A DNA stretch of 60,459 nucleotides, from positions 1 through 60,459 of the forward strand of contig JAKFEW010000099.1 of NCBI GenBank assembly GCA_036675505.1. The letters run 5' to 3'. A model generated the notes under the pieces. It made no database searches, was not told the origin of the DNA, and worked only from the letters and a program-made list of their open reading frames with translations. The translations under genes were made by a program, and so were the position numbers. Shown here piece after piece: positions 1-9,104 of this stretch. The stretch's first letter is position 1; the number at the start of each line of letters is the position of its first letter. The DNA comes from JAKFEW01 sp036675505. Lineage in GTDB: Bacteria; Cyanobacteriota; Sericytochromatia; S15B-MN24; JAQBPE01.

Positions 1-1008
1 GCGCGCGCCGCCTCTGCGCCGGTCCGGGCGGCCGCCGGCGCGCGCCTGCTCGCCGCCGACGCGACCGTCGAGGCGCTGATCCCGCCGGGGGCGCTCGACC
101 GCGATGCGGCCGTGCGCATCGCCCGCGCGCCCGCGCCCGAGGGCGCGCCGGCGGGCGAAACGGCGCCGCTCGTGACGTTCACCGCCGATCTCGGCGGCGC
201 GCGCCTCGCGGAAGGCCAGACCATCAAGGTGCGCGTCACGCTCGACGACGCCGCCGCGGCCCGGGCGACGGGGCTGCCACTCACAACCGACGCGCACCAG
301 CGCGTTCAGCTGGAAGTCGTCCTGGCGGGGCCGTCGCTTCAGCCGGTGGACGCCGCGGCCACGGGCATCCGCCACACCATGACGGCGCCCCACGGCGGAC
401 TCGCCGGCACGGAAATCGCGTGCTTCCTGATCGCCGCCGCCAGGGCAGATGGAGCCACCCCACATGCGACCTTGCCCCCGGGCGCGCCGTCGTCGGGCCT
501 GCCTTCGGCAGCGCCGGGCTGGTGGATGCTCCCGACGCCGAGCCCGACGCCTACTCCCACTCCCACTCCCACTCCTACAGCGACTTCCACTCCGACGCCT
601 GCGTCGTCGGCGTCGATTACGCCCCGACCGAACGCGACCAACCCCACACTGTCATCCACGCCCGTCGGGACCCTCGCTGAGGTCGTGTTGGCCGGCCGGC
701 GGGCCACGCTCTGGCTCTACGACGCTGGGGCGCAGGATGGCGATCGCGTCCAGGTCTTGCTCAACGGCGTTGTGCTGCCCGGCGCCGACGACCTCGTGCT
801 CGAGAACGCCGGCCGCGCGCTGACGCTTACGCTCGCGCCGGGCGAGAACGAGCTGCGCATCGTCGCGTTGAACACCGGCACGGACGGGCCGAACACCGTC
901 GAGGTGGAGCTCGTCGACGTGGCGATCACGACAGGCCCCAGCTGGCAGCTCGGCGAGCCGCTGCTCACCGGCGACGCGCTCACCTGGCGTGTGGTGGCGG
1001 GTCAGTAG
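1..1008 (+). CDS. C-terminal part of a secreted protein with Pro/Thr linker (5' truncated)
   Basis: The reading frame is open from the first base, so the start lies outside the window; about 335 residues are visible. An N-terminal part contains the string VEALIPPGALDRD, reminiscent of extracellular beta-sandwich modules. A low-complexity Pro/Thr/Ser linker follows (about nt 530-660, PTPTPTP repeats), then a C-terminal domain with the pattern LWLYDAGAQDGDRVQV and NELRIVALNTG that ends at a TAG stop. Linker-joined beta modules of this kind are typical of exported surface proteins. I do not recognise a specific family and see no catalytic motif. A nested hairpin region follows the stop. Confidence 0.75.
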   Translation, partial: ARAASAPVRAAAGARLLAADATVEALIPPGALDRDAAVRIARAPAPEGAPAGETAPLVTFTADLGGARLAEGQTIKVRVTLDDAAAARATGLPLTTDAHQRVQLEVVLAGPSLQPVDAAATGIRHTMTAPHGGLAGTEIACFLIAAARADGATPHATLPPGAPSSGLPSAAPGWWMLPTPSPTPTPTPTPTPTATSTPTPASSASITPRPNATNPTLSSTPVGTLAEVVLAGRRATLWLYDAGAQDGDRVQVLLNGVVLPGADDLVLENAGRALTLTLAPGENELRIVALNTGTDGPNTVEVELVDVAITTGPSWQLGEPLLTGDALTWRVVAGQ

Positions 1009-1261
1009 GCCGGGCAGGCGGGCGCCCCCCATCGTGTCCACCAGGCCGGAGCCGGCAGGCGGGGTTCCCGGAGGGAGCCTTGGGAGGTGGGGGGCCGCGA
1101 TAGCGGCCAGGGGCCCCTCCTAACTCAGCGACCGGAGGGAACCCCGCCGCACCGTCCCGGCCGTCATCCGAAGGGGGACCCATGCGAGGCACCTGGTGTG
1201 CCCAGAGCCCCCTCACCGCCCCTGCGGGGCACCTCTCCCCCGCCGGGGAGAGGGCGCGATT
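1009..1261. other. Structured non-coding interval between convergent genes
   Basis: No convincing gene is present in this 253-bp gap between a plus-strand stop and a minus-strand stop. It is rich in inverted repeats. A 12-bp perfect pair (1058-1069 with 1137-1148) encloses a GGCCGC/GCGGCC hairpin with a GATA loop (1093-1108). GCCCC/GGGGC lies at about 1219-1230, and CCTCTCCCC/GGGGAGAGG at 1232-1253 sits next to the kinase stop. The last hairpin is a plausible terminator for the minus-strand kinase. The large nested structure could be a repetitive extragenic palindrome or a structured RNA. Confidence 0.55.
1232..1253 (-). terminator. Hairpin downstream of the Ser/Thr kinase
   Basis: A 9-bp stem CCTCTCCCC/GGGGAGAGG with a short loop lies within 30 bp of the stop codon at 1262. 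There is no clear T-tract, so termination is inferred from position and stem strength. Confidence 0.4.
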
Positions 1262-3274
1262 CTAGCGGGCCAGGCGGGAGTCGTGGCTGCCGGCGGGGAA
1301 GGTGTAGGTGCGGCCGCCGCCGAGGGCTTTGTACTGCTCCTGCGCGGCCTTCGACATCTCCTTGTCCGGGCTTAGCCGCAGGCAGCGGCCCAGCGCGTCG
1401 AGCGCGTCGGCGTTCTGGCCCTTCACGCGGTAGGCCTGGGCGAGGAAGAACCAGGCGGCCGCCTGGTGGGCGCCTGGGCGCTGGGCCGCGCACTTGAAGA
1501 CCTCGACCGCGGCGTTCGGCTGGTACTGCCGGTAGTAGGCCTGGCCGAGCGTCAGCATCGCCTCCATGTTGTTGGGGTCATGTTCGACCGCCATGTGGAA
1601 CGCCTCGAGCGCGAGCTGGCCGCGGGCCGACGTGTCGTACAGGTGGCCGAGCACGAACCAGGTCTGGCTCCAGTCCGGGTGCAGCTCGAGCGTGCGCTTG
1701 AGCTCCGCCTCGGCGTCCTTGAGCTGGTTGAGCGCGTAGTGGCAACAGGCCAGGTTGTGGCGGGCGTGGCCGTGCTTGGGATCGAGCTGGCAGAGGGCCT
1801 CGTAGTTGGCGCGCGCCTGCACGAGGTCGCCGAGCTCATGGAAGAGCGAGGCCAGGTTGAAAAGCATCTCCGGGTTGGTCGGCGCCAACGAGGTCGACTT
1901 CACGAAGGACGCCAACGCGCCTTCGAGGTCGTGCTGCCGGTAGCGGATGCGGCCGAGCTCGTAGTGGGCGTCGGCCCATTCCGGGTACTCCTGGGTCATC
2001 AGGATGAACTGGTCCTGGGCCTCGGCGAACTGGCCGAGGTCGAGGTAGGTCCGGCCCAGCAGGAAGCAGGTCTCGCGCTCCTTCGGGTTGAGCACCCAGG
2101 CGCGCTGCAACATCTTGATCGCGGCCGCGGCGTTGCCATGCTTGCAGTACGAACGGCCGAGCCGCTGGTAGGCCTCGACGCGCGACGGGTCGAGCGCGAC
2201 CACGCGCAGGTAGCATTCCAGCGCCTGCTCTTCCTCGCCGAGCGCCTCGTAGCTCTCGCCGAGCCCGAACCAGGCGCCGGCGTGGTTGTTGTCGAGGTTG
2301 ATCGCCTGCTGGAAAGCGGCGCCCGCCTCGCGGAAAGCCTTGAGGGCCATGTAGCGCACGCCCTGGCAGGCGTAGAGCTCCGCGTTGCCGAGCTCGGCCT
2401 CGAGGTCCTTGCCGAGGCTCTCCGCGGACAGGTAGCGGAAGTCGGGGTCCTTGTTCAGCGCCTTGAGCAGCTTCTCGGCGAGCGCCTCGGGCAGCTGGGG
2501 GTTCAGGTCGCGCGGGTTCGGCGGCTCCGCGTACAGCAAGTTGTGGGCCACCTCGGTGGCGTTCTGCGCCGCGAAGGGCAGCTGGCCGGTGAAGGTCTTG
2601 TAGAGGATCACGCCGGCGGCGAAGACGTCGGACCGGCCGTCGACCGAGGTGGCGTCGAGGAGCTGCTCGGGCGACATGTAGTTGAGCGTGCCGAGCATCA
2701 TCTTCGACTGCGTGATGCCGGGGCCGTAGGAGCGGCGAGCCATGCCGAAGTCGGTCACCTTGAGCTGGCCGATCGGCGAGATGAGCAGGTTCGAGGGCTT
2801 GATATCGCGGTGGACCACGCCATGCTCGTGCATGTAGTGGAGCGCCTTGCAGAGCTGGGCGCCGAGCTCCAGGATGCGCGGCAGCGTCAGGTTCTTGCGC
2901 TCGATCTCGTCCTCGAGCAGCGAGTGCCACGAGTGGCCCGCCTGGTACTCCATGACGAGGTAGTGGCGCTCCCCCATCGCAGGCGTCTCGTCCGTCGCGG
3001 CGCGCGCCGGCTCCATACCGGCGTCGATCGCCGGCACGATGTTCGGGTGTTGGAGCGCCATGTGGATCTCGGCCTCGCGCTTGAAGCGCGCGATCTGCTC
3101 AGCCATCGACAGCCCGGACTCGGTCTCGCCGAGCATCTCCTTGATCGCGAGCAGCTGCTTCGTGCCGGGCGCCTGCGCGAGGAAGACGCGGCCCGTCAGC
3201 GAGCGCGTGATCTCGTTCAAGATCTCGTACTGGCCGATCTTTTCTGCGGCCTCACCCGGGCGCGACTGCGTCAT
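1262..3274 (-). CDS. Serine/threonine protein kinase with C-terminal TPR array
   Basis: This 670-residue protein has an N-terminal Hanks-type kinase domain (about residues 15-290). Visible motifs are the AIK lysine, HRDIKPSN catalytic loop near residue 153, DFG (VTDFGMARR) and the activation-segment SPE. The glycine-rich loop is degenerate (ITRSLTGRVFLA). The rest consists of about nine TPR units (GAWFGLGESYEALG, AWVLNPKE and similar), which bind partner proteins. No membrane segment is seen, so it is probably cytoplasmic. I start at MTQSRPGEAAEK because AAGGA lies about 10 nt upstream and a promoter ends just before it; a start 20 codons earlier would sit at the predicted transcription start. 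The gene is monocistronic, with a hairpin after the stop. Confidence 0.9.
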   Translation of the reverse strand: MTQSRPGEAAEKIGQYEILNEITRSLTGRVFLAQAPGTKQLLAIKEMLGETESGLSMAEQIARFKREAEIHMALQHPNIVPAIDAGMEPARAATDETPAMGERHYLVMEYQAGHSWHSLLEDEIERKNLTLPRILELGAQLCKALHYMHEHGVVHRDIKPSNLLISPIGQLKVTDFGMARRSYGPGITQSKMMLGTLNYMSPEQLLDATSVDGRSDVFAAGVILYKTFTGQLPFAAQNATEVAHNLLYAEPPNPRDLNPQLPEALAEKLLKALNKDPDFRYLSAESLGKDLEAELGNAELYACQGVRYMALKAFREAGAAFQQAINLDNNHAGAWFGLGESYEALGEEEQALECYLRVVALDPSRVEAYQRLGRSYCKHGNAAAAIKMLQRAWVLNPKERETCFLLGRTYLDLGQFAEAQDQFILMTQEYPEWADAHYELGRIRYRQHDLEGALASFVKSTSLAPTNPEMLFNLASLFHELGDLVQARANYEALCQLDPKHGHARHNLACCHYALNQLKDAEAELKRTLELHPDWSQTWFVLGHLYDTSARGQLALEAFHMAVEHDPNNMEAMLTLGQAYYRQYQPNAAVEVFKCAAQRPGAHQAAAWFFLAQAYRVKGQNADALDALGRCLRLSPDKEMSKAAQEQYKALGGGRTYTFPAGSHDSRLAR

Positions 3275-3339
3275 TTGAGGGCGATCCTTTCTCGCGGCGA
3301 CGGTGTCCGGCGGCCAAGCGACCTTCACAAACACAGGGC

Positions 3340-3367
3340 ATTATGTTACCAGCTACCGGCCGATCAA
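3340..3367 (-). promoter_or_regulatory. Sigma70-type promoter of the Ser/Thr kinase
   Basis: On the minus strand TTGATC (3367-3362) is followed after 16 nt by CATAAT (3345-3340), placing transcription start near 3333, about 60 nt before the chosen ATG. A CRP-like palindrome lies directly upstream at 3371-3386. Confidence 0.55.
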
Positions 3368-3370
3368 ACT

Positions 3371-3386
3371 TGTGACGCTGATCGCA
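3371..3386. promoter_or_regulatory. CRP-family-like binding site upstream of the kinase promoter
   Basis: TGTGA-N6-TCGCA matches nine of the ten conserved positions of TGTGA-N6-TCACA. Its centre is about 45 bp upstream of the predicted start, near the position used by activators that touch RNA polymerase. A perfect copy occurs at 47543-47558. Confidence 0.4.
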
Positions 3387-3502
3387 TTTTTGTAAACTTT
3401 TCCCCTGCTTGCTTGACCAGAACGCAGGCCGCATGGATCGTCGCAGCGACGGGGCTTCCAGGCAGGCGGGAGGCCGGATACGGCGTTATGACACGCAATG
3501 AA

Positions 3503-3530
3503 ACGGCCCGCCTCCGAAGAGGCGGGCCGT
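3503..3530 (-). terminator. Rho-independent terminator of the response regulator gene
   Basis: A perfect 12-bp GC-rich stem (ACGGCCCGCCTC with its complement) is closed on the minus strand by a C(UUCG)G tetraloop and followed by TTTCATT. It lies 22 bp past the regulator stop at 3552. Confidence 0.75.
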
Positions 3531-3551
3531 GGTCCTGAAAAGCTGTGAGGA

Positions 3552-4244
3552 TCAGGCGCCGAGGCGGTAGCCGAAGCCGCGCACCGTCTGCACGTACTTG
3601 GGCGAGGAAGGATCTTCCTCGATCTTCTCCCGCAGCCAGCGGATGTGCACGTCGACCGTCTTGGTGTCGCCGTAGAAGTCCAGGCCCCACACCTGCTCGA
3701 GCAGCTCTTCGCGGCTGAACACGCGGCCCGGCGTCGACATCAGCATCGCCAGGATCTTGAACTCCTTGGGCGAGAGCTCGACCACCCGCTCGCCCACCGT
3801 CACGCGGTGCTCCGACAGGTTGATCGTGAGGTCCTGGTGCTGGTAGACCTTGGCCTGCTTGGTGTCGCTGTCCGACGCCTTCGAGCGGCGAAGCAGCGCC
3901 TTGATGCGGGCGACCAGCTCGCGCAGCGAGAACGGCTTGATGAGGTAGTCGTCAGCACCGACCTCGAGGCCGATGACGCGGTCGATTTCCTCGCCCTTCG
4001 CGGTGAGCATGATGATCGGGACGTCGTTGTGCTCGCGGCGGAGCAGACGACACACCTCGAGGCCGCTGAGCTGCGGCAGCATGAGGTCGAGCACGATCAG
4101 GTTCGGCTTGGTCAGCTGAACCTGCTGGAGCGCTTCCTGGCCGTTGGAGGCCCGGACCACCTCGTAACCCTCCTGAAGGAGCGCATACTCGATGGATTCG
4201 ACGATCATCTCCTCGTCATCGACCAGAAGAATCTTTTCGGCCAT
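3552..4244 (-). CDS. OmpR/PhoB-family response regulator (RpaB-like)
   Basis: This 230-residue regulator has a receiver domain (1-120) and a winged-helix DNA-binding domain (about 130-230). The acidic pocket D9/D10, phospho-acceptor D53 (LIVLDLMLPQ), T81 and K103 are intact, so phosphorelay should work. The C-terminus has the family hallmarks LSPKEFKIL and VDVHIRWLREKIE plus RGFGYRL. The start is supported by GAGGAAAGG upstream. No histidine kinase adjoins it, so it is an orphan here. The whole sequence resembles cyanobacterial RpaB and actinobacterial or firmicute PhoP/WalR types; the exact orthology is not decidable by eye. Confidence 0.92.
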   Translation of the reverse strand: MAEKILLVDDEEMIVESIEYALLQEGYEVVRASNGQEALQQVQLTKPNLIVLDLMLPQLSGLEVCRLLRREHNDVPIIMLTAKGEEIDRVIGLEVGADDYLIKPFSLRELVARIKALLRRSKASDSDTKQAKVYQHQDLTINLSEHRVTVGERVVELSPKEFKILAMLMSTPGRVFSREELLEQVWGLDFYGDTKTVDVHIRWLREKIEEDPSSPKYVQTVRGFGYRLGA

Positions 4245-4339
4245 GGAACCTTTCCTCTTTCGGACCTTCCGGGGCGGGGTGCTACGAGCTAATGGAAGGT
4301 AATCCTCGTTACGGCTATCTTACCAACTTGCCCGAGGTT

Positions 4340-4378
4340 CTTAACCTGCATACTCCCATCGGCCTTAACCTTTGTCAA
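4340..4378 (-). promoter_or_regulatory. Promoter with paired AGGTTAAG repeats upstream of the response regulator
   Basis: On the minus strand TTGACA (4378-4373) is followed after 17 nt by a weak -10 GAGTAT (4355-4350). The octamer AGGTTAAG occurs twice in direct orientation (4371-4364 and 4347-4340), 24 bp apart, overlapping the promoter. Direct repeats two helical turns apart are how OmpR/PhoB regulators bind, so autoregulation is possible. The rest of 4245-4502 shows no gene. Confidence 0.45.
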
Positions 4379-4502
4379 GGAAAACCTGTGTCCATGCGGC
4401 ACGGCGTGCCGATCTCGACCGCAATTGTGTTATGTTAATCTATTATCGCGGGGTGAAGGACTTCACCTCGTCTTAGGCCGCAAGGCCCGCTCGCCCGCAA
4501 GC

Positions 4503-7500
4503 TCAGAAGGCCACCTGCGCGCGCAGGCCGAGCGTCTGGTTGAGCAGCCGCTGGTTCCACGGATCCACGTACGGATCGACGCGGTACTCCACCGAGAGGC
4601 GCCGGTTCAGGCGGAAGTTCATGCTGGCGTAGGTGCTGTCGTTGCCGGTGTTCGGGCTGGTGTCGTAGAGCTCGCCGGCCACCAGCCGGCTGCCCAGCGA
4701 CAACCGCTCGAAGATCGGCCGCGTCTCGAGCGTCAGGGCCGGGCGGAAGCCGGCGAGGTCCACCAGGCTGGTCTTCTCGTAGTTCGAGACCAGCTCGAAG
4801 CGGAAGGTCTGGAGGTTGAGGATGTTGCGCAGGCGCAGCGTATAAGGCGAGACCAGCTCCTCGAGGTTGCTCGTGACGAAGCCGCCGACCTCCTTCACGA
4901 TCACCTCGCCGCCGTCGAGCTTGCCGCTGAACGTGCCGGCGAGCACCTGCTTCTTCGAGAGGATGTCGAGCACCTCCTGCTCCGAGCGGATCGGCAGCGC
5001 CGTGAAGCGCATCTCCATCCGATCGAGCGAGCCGGTCACGTGGGCCAGGACGTCGACCGTCTCGTTCTCGGTGTAGTCGTAGACGGCCGTGCGCGCGCGG
5101 ACGTCCAGGCGGCCGTTGAGGCCGGTGCGCCCGGATGCTGCGTCCTTGCCCAGGATGTCGGCCAGGATGTCGTCGCCGCCCACGTTCTCGCCCTGGAACT
5201 CGACGCGGCCCTCGGTGATCTTGAAGGGGTTGTTGAGCGGCCGGATCGTGCCGCTCTCGACGATCACCACGCCGCGCGGGCGGGGCGCGGCCAGCGTGCC
5301 GTCGATTTCCAGGTGGCCCTGGCGCTGCAGCGTGGTGACCGAAACGTCCATCAGCGCGTTGCGCACGTAAAGGCTCGGGCCGAGCACGACGTTCAGGCCG
5401 GCCAGCTTGAGCGCCGGCGGCGGGCTGGCGTCGGGATCGCGCGCGACCTGGTCGCGGATGGTCACGACGCCGTCCCAGAGCGCCACCTGGCCGCTCAGCG
5501 CGGGCGCGGTCGCGGTGCCCGTGAGCTTCATGTTGGCCTCGAGCATGCCGTTGAACGTGCCGTCCGGCGTGCGCATGCGGAACGGCCGCGCCAACGCCGT
5601 GAGGTTCAGCCTGGTCGGCACGAACTGGTCCCAGAGCACCTCGCCGAGCAGCTCGAAGCCGCCGCCGCCGTAGCGGCCTTTGAGCGTGCGGATGTCGACC
5701 TTCTCGTCGGTGATCGCCACGTCCGCCTCGAAGTCCTCGACCGGGCCGTCGAGGCCCTTGGCCTCGAAGCGCCCCTCGCGCAGGTCGAGACGCCCGACGA
5801 GCGACGGCTTGGCCATCGTGCCGCCGAGCTGGAGCGCGGCCACGCCCTTGCCGCCCAGCCAGCGGAAGCGATCCTGCGCGAACAGGTTCACGATGCCGAG
5901 GTTCGCGTCCTCGAGCTTGACCGCGAGGTCGAGCCGGGCGGCCGGCCCGCGCGCCCGATCATCCACCGGCAGCGAGCCCGCGATCGTCGCCTGTCGGCCT
6001 TCCTGGGTGACGGTGGCCTTGTCGATCCACAGCCGACCGCGCTCGAAGGCCACGTCGGCGCGGATCTCGTCGAAGGTGAGAGGGGCCAGGCCAGGGGCCG
6101 TGAAGCGGCCCGCGATCAGGGCGCCTTCGGCCTCGACGCGCGGCGCGACGAAGGGCCCGCGCAGGCGCACCTGGCCCTCGGCGCGGCCCGCGAGCTTCAT
6201 TTGCCTGGCCGCGAGGACGCGATCCAACCAGCCGAGGTCGAGGCCGTGGGCGCGCACCACCAGGGTGTCATGGGGGCTGTCGGCGATCGAGCCGCCGGCC
6301 GTCAGGACCGAGCGCCCGCCCTCCTTCACCCGCGCCATGCCGACCTGCAGGCGCTCGGGGGTCGCGACCAGGCGCGCCTCGACCTCGTCGAGCTTGCGGC
6401 CGAGCACGCGCACGCCCTCGAGCTGCAGCTCGACGTCGGCCAGCGGCTTGCGCGGCGTGCCGGTGAGGCGCGCGTCGATCGAGACCTTGCCGCCCGCGTC
6501 CTCCCAGAAGGGCAGGACGGCCGCGCTGGGCGCGGACCTGGCCGCCGGGATCTTGCGGTAGGCCTGCCAGTGGGCGAGCTGGTCGCTGAAGGTCGCCAGG
6601 CCGCGCGCTTCGGGCAGCGTGCCGACGGTCGTCAGAGGGCCGAGTGCGGCCACCGGGCGCATCACCTGCGGCGCGACGCGTTCCATCACGGCGTCCCAGC
6701 GGACGGCGTCGAACAGGGTCGCGAGGTCCGCCCGGGTGGTGCGCACGCGCAGGTCGAAGGTCGGCTCCGCGGTCGGGTGGGATCGCGCAGGGAACGTCAC
6801 GGTGCCGCTCGCGCGCACCTGCTCGCCCTTCTGGGTCCAGGTCGCGGGCATCAGCGCGACCTCGGTGGGCGTCATCATCACGCTCGCGCGCACGCGCTCG
6901 AGCTCGCCCCAGCCGGGGTGGCGGACGCGCGCGGCGGACAGCTGGCCGACCGCCTCGTAATGCTTGGCCCGCCCGGCGTAATCCAGCCGGCCGTTGGCGC
7001 GGCCGCGCAACGCGCGCCAGGCGGGCGGCAGCGACGTGACGGCCCCGAGGTCGAGATCCTGCAGGCGGATGTCGAAGCGCGTGAAGGCCTCTTCGGTAAG
7101 CTTGCCCGAGAAGGGCCGGTAGGTGCCGCTCGTGCGCACGACGCCCTTCAAGAAGCGCGCCGTGGCCTTGTCGATGTGCAACACGTTGTTCGCCAGGTGG
7201 CCCTCGGCCAGGCCGCGGTCGAAGGGCTCATGCCACACGGTGCCGGCCGGGATCTCGAACGCCAGCTTGCCCGTCCAGGTGGTCGGCACCTCGATGTCGC
7301 CCGCGAGCGTGCCGCGCCCGCGGGCCGTGCCCGTGATCGGCGCCTCGGGCGGCTCGGGATTGAGCGCGACCAGGGCTTGGAGGTCGCCCTCGGGCATGTC
7401 GAAGCGCATGGCGAAGGCGCCCGCGTCGGTGCCGTCCACCTCCACCTTCGCCCGCGTGCGGCCCCAGCGCAGCGTCCAGTCCGGGATGCGCCACTTGCCG

Positions 7501-9047
7501 CCGGTGGCCCGCCAGGTCAGCGAGCTCTCCTCGACGGGCTTCCCGTCGATCAGGCCGCCCGCCACCCGCGCCTTCACCTCGGCGACGTTCTTCGCGTCGG
7601 CGCCGGTGAGGGTGTAGGTGCCGTGCAAGCCGCCGTCGACGGCGAACATGAGCGGCTCCTCGAGGTAGTGATCGAGCAGCGGCGGCAGGCGCAACCCGTC
7701 GAAGGCGATGGCCACCTTGTAAGGCACGGGATCGTGCTCGCCCGGCGGCAGGCCGACGAAGGTCGTGCCGCGCAGGCGGCCACCCGCCACGTTGCCGGTG
7801 AACGAGGGGAGGTCGAGGCGCCCGATCGTGTAGCGGCCGTTGATCACGACGTCGGTGAGGGTCTCCTTGCCCCAGCGGCCCAGCGGCACCCGGCCGACCA
7901 TGTCGACCACCGGGTCGGAGACCCGTCCCGTGACCTTGGCGATGAGCACGCCATGGCCGCCGAGCCCGAGATTCTTGATGCCGGGCCAGGGCGTCGACAG
8001 CTTCGCGAGGTCGATCGACGGGGCGATCGCCTCCATCGCGTACACCTGATCGGGATAGCCCAGGTAGGGCGCTGGCTTCATCAGCTCGCGCACCTCGCCG
8101 CGCACCAGGATCGGCATCCCGGCGAGCGTTCCCTGGATGTCCTGGAGCCGGGCGGCCCGCTGGTCGAAGGCGATGCGCCCGTGGACCCCCTCGAGCGGCA
8201 CTGCCACGTTCTTGAGCCAGAGCTTGCCGCCGCGCAGGTCCGCCGTGCCCGAGAGCTTCAGCTCGTCGAGCATGAACGGGTCGCGCCAGGCCGCGTGGGC
8301 CACCACGTCGGCCTCGCCGGCGAGCATCTCGTACTCCGGGGCCCAGCCGAAGCGGTTGACCCAGTAGGGCAGGTCGAGGCCGTCGGCGCGCGCGTCGACG
8401 GCGCCGTTCAGGCCCTTGAGGTCGTACTTCACGTCGGCGCGCACCACGTCGGCCTCATGCATCGCCTGCAGCGAGAGCGCGAGGTCGAAGCCGCGCAAGG
8501 TGCCCGTGCCCGTCACGCGGCCGACCTCCACCTCGAACGGCTTGCGGGTCGAGGCGTCGCCGTACGACACCCGGCCGCCGTGGAAGACCAGATCCACGGG
8601 CGGCGCCGGCTGGGCCGGCGGGTCGTCGTGCGCCACCCGCATGCGCGGCTGGAGGTTCATCAGGCGGTCCTTCCGGACGCGAATTCGCACGTCCGGGTGG
8701 TAGATGTCCAGCCGGATCGGCGACGGCGCCTGGCCGAGGAAGCTCGCGATCGTGTAGCTCGCCTGGATCACCGGCACCGAGGCGATCACCTCGCTGCGCG
8801 GATCGGGCGTGCCGTGCACCTTCACGTCGTACAGCGAGAGGCCCGACCACCAGGTGCCGCGCACCTGGCCGACCTCGATGGCCATACCGGCGTTCTCGGA
8901 GGCCACGGCTTCGATCGTGCCGCGCAGGCCTTCGTTCACCTGCAGGCGGCTGCCGAACACCGCGACGCACGCGATGACGACCAGGGCCGTGACCACGAAC
9001 AACAGGTATCGACCGAGCTTCAGCAGCCCGTTTATCGCGACCGTCAC
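4503..9047 (-). CDS. tamB: TamB/DUF490 (AsmA-like) envelope translocation or lipid-transport protein
   Basis: This is a 1514-residue protein with one N-terminal membrane anchor (about residues 8-32, LGRYLLFVVTALVVIACVAV) and a very long periplasmic part made of repeated beta-strand units. The C-terminal region from about residue 1200 carries the conserved TamB block (LFAQDRFRWLGGKG, GTIRPLNNPFKITEGRVEF, PIRSEQEVLDILSKK) and ends GLRAQVAF. TamB-like proteins bridge inner and outer membranes for lipid transport or outer-membrane protein assembly, so its presence argues for a diderm envelope. No TamA/Omp85 partner is in the window. The start codon is GTG with a weak ribosome site. The opposite strand is open by base composition only. 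Confidence 0.9.
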   Translation of the reverse strand: MTVAINGLLKLGRYLLFVVTALVVIACVAVFGSRLQVNEGLRGTIEAVASENAGMAIEVGQVRGTWWSGLSLYDVKVHGTPDPRSEVIASVPVIQASYTIASFLGQAPSPIRLDIYHPDVRIRVRKDRLMNLQPRMRVAHDDPPAQPAPPVDLVFHGGRVSYGDASTRKPFEVEVGRVTGTGTLRGFDLALSLQAMHEADVVRADVKYDLKGLNGAVDARADGLDLPYWVNRFGWAPEYEMLAGEADVVAHAAWRDPFMLDELKLSGTADLRGGKLWLKNVAVPLEGVHGRIAFDQRAARLQDIQGTLAGMPILVRGEVRELMKPAPYLGYPDQVYAMEAIAPSIDLAKLSTPWPGIKNLGLGGHGVLIAKVTGRVSDPVVDMVGRVPLGRWGKETLTDVVINGRYTIGRLDLPSFTGNVAGGRLRGTTFVGLPPGEHDPVPYKVAIAFDGLRLPPLLDHYLEEPLMFAVDGGLHGTYTLTGADAKNVAEVKARVAGGLIDGKPVEESSLTWRATGGKWRIPDWTLRWGRTRAKVEVDGTDAGAFAMRFDMPEGDLQALVALNPEPPEAPITGTARGRGTLAGDIEVPTTWTGKLAFEIPAGTVWHEPFDRGLAEGHLANNVLHIDKATARFLKGVVRTSGTYRPFSGKLTEEAFTRFDIRLQDLDLGAVTSLPPAWRALRGRANGRLDYAGRAKHYEAVGQLSAARVRHPGWGELERVRASVMMTPTEVALMPATWTQKGEQVRASGTVTFPARSHPTAEPTFDLRVRTTRADLATLFDAVRWDAVMERVAPQVMRPVAALGPLTTVGTLPEARGLATFSDQLAHWQAYRKIPAARSAPSAAVLPFWEDAGGKVSIDARLTGTPRKPLADVELQLEGVRVLGRKLDEVEARLVATPERLQVGMARVKEGGRSVLTAGGSIADSPHDTLVVRAHGLDLGWLDRVLAARQMKLAGRAEGQVRLRGPFVAPRVEAEGALIAGRFTAPGLAPLTFDEIRADVAFERGRLWIDKATVTQEGRQATIAGSLPVDDRARGPAARLDLAVKLEDANLGIVNLFAQDRFRWLGGKGVAALQLGGTMAKPSLVGRLDLREGRFEAKGLDGPVEDFEADVAITDEKVDIRTLKGRYGGGGFELLGEVLWDQFVPTRLNLTALARPFRMRTPDGTFNGMLEANMKLTGTATAPALSGQVALWDGVVTIRDQVARDPDASPPPALKLAGLNVVLGPSLYVRNALMDVSVTTLQRQGHLEIDGTLAAPRPRGVVIVESGTIRPLNNPFKITEGRVEFQGENVGGDDILADILGKDAASGRTGLNGRLDVRARTAVYDYTENETVDVLAHVTGSLDRMEMRFTALPIRSEQEVLDILSKKQVLAGTFSGKLDGGEVIVKEVGGFVTSNLEELVSPYTLRLRNILNLQTFRFELVSNYEKTSLVDLAGFRPALTLETRPIFERLSLGSRLVAGELYDTSPNTGNDSTYASMNFRLNRRLSVEYRVDPYVDPWNQRLLNQTLGLRAQVAF

Positions 9048-9104
9048 GAGAACTATGGACTAACCTTTCAGGCGGGCGTGATGCGGGTTTGCCGCCATTT
9101 CCTT

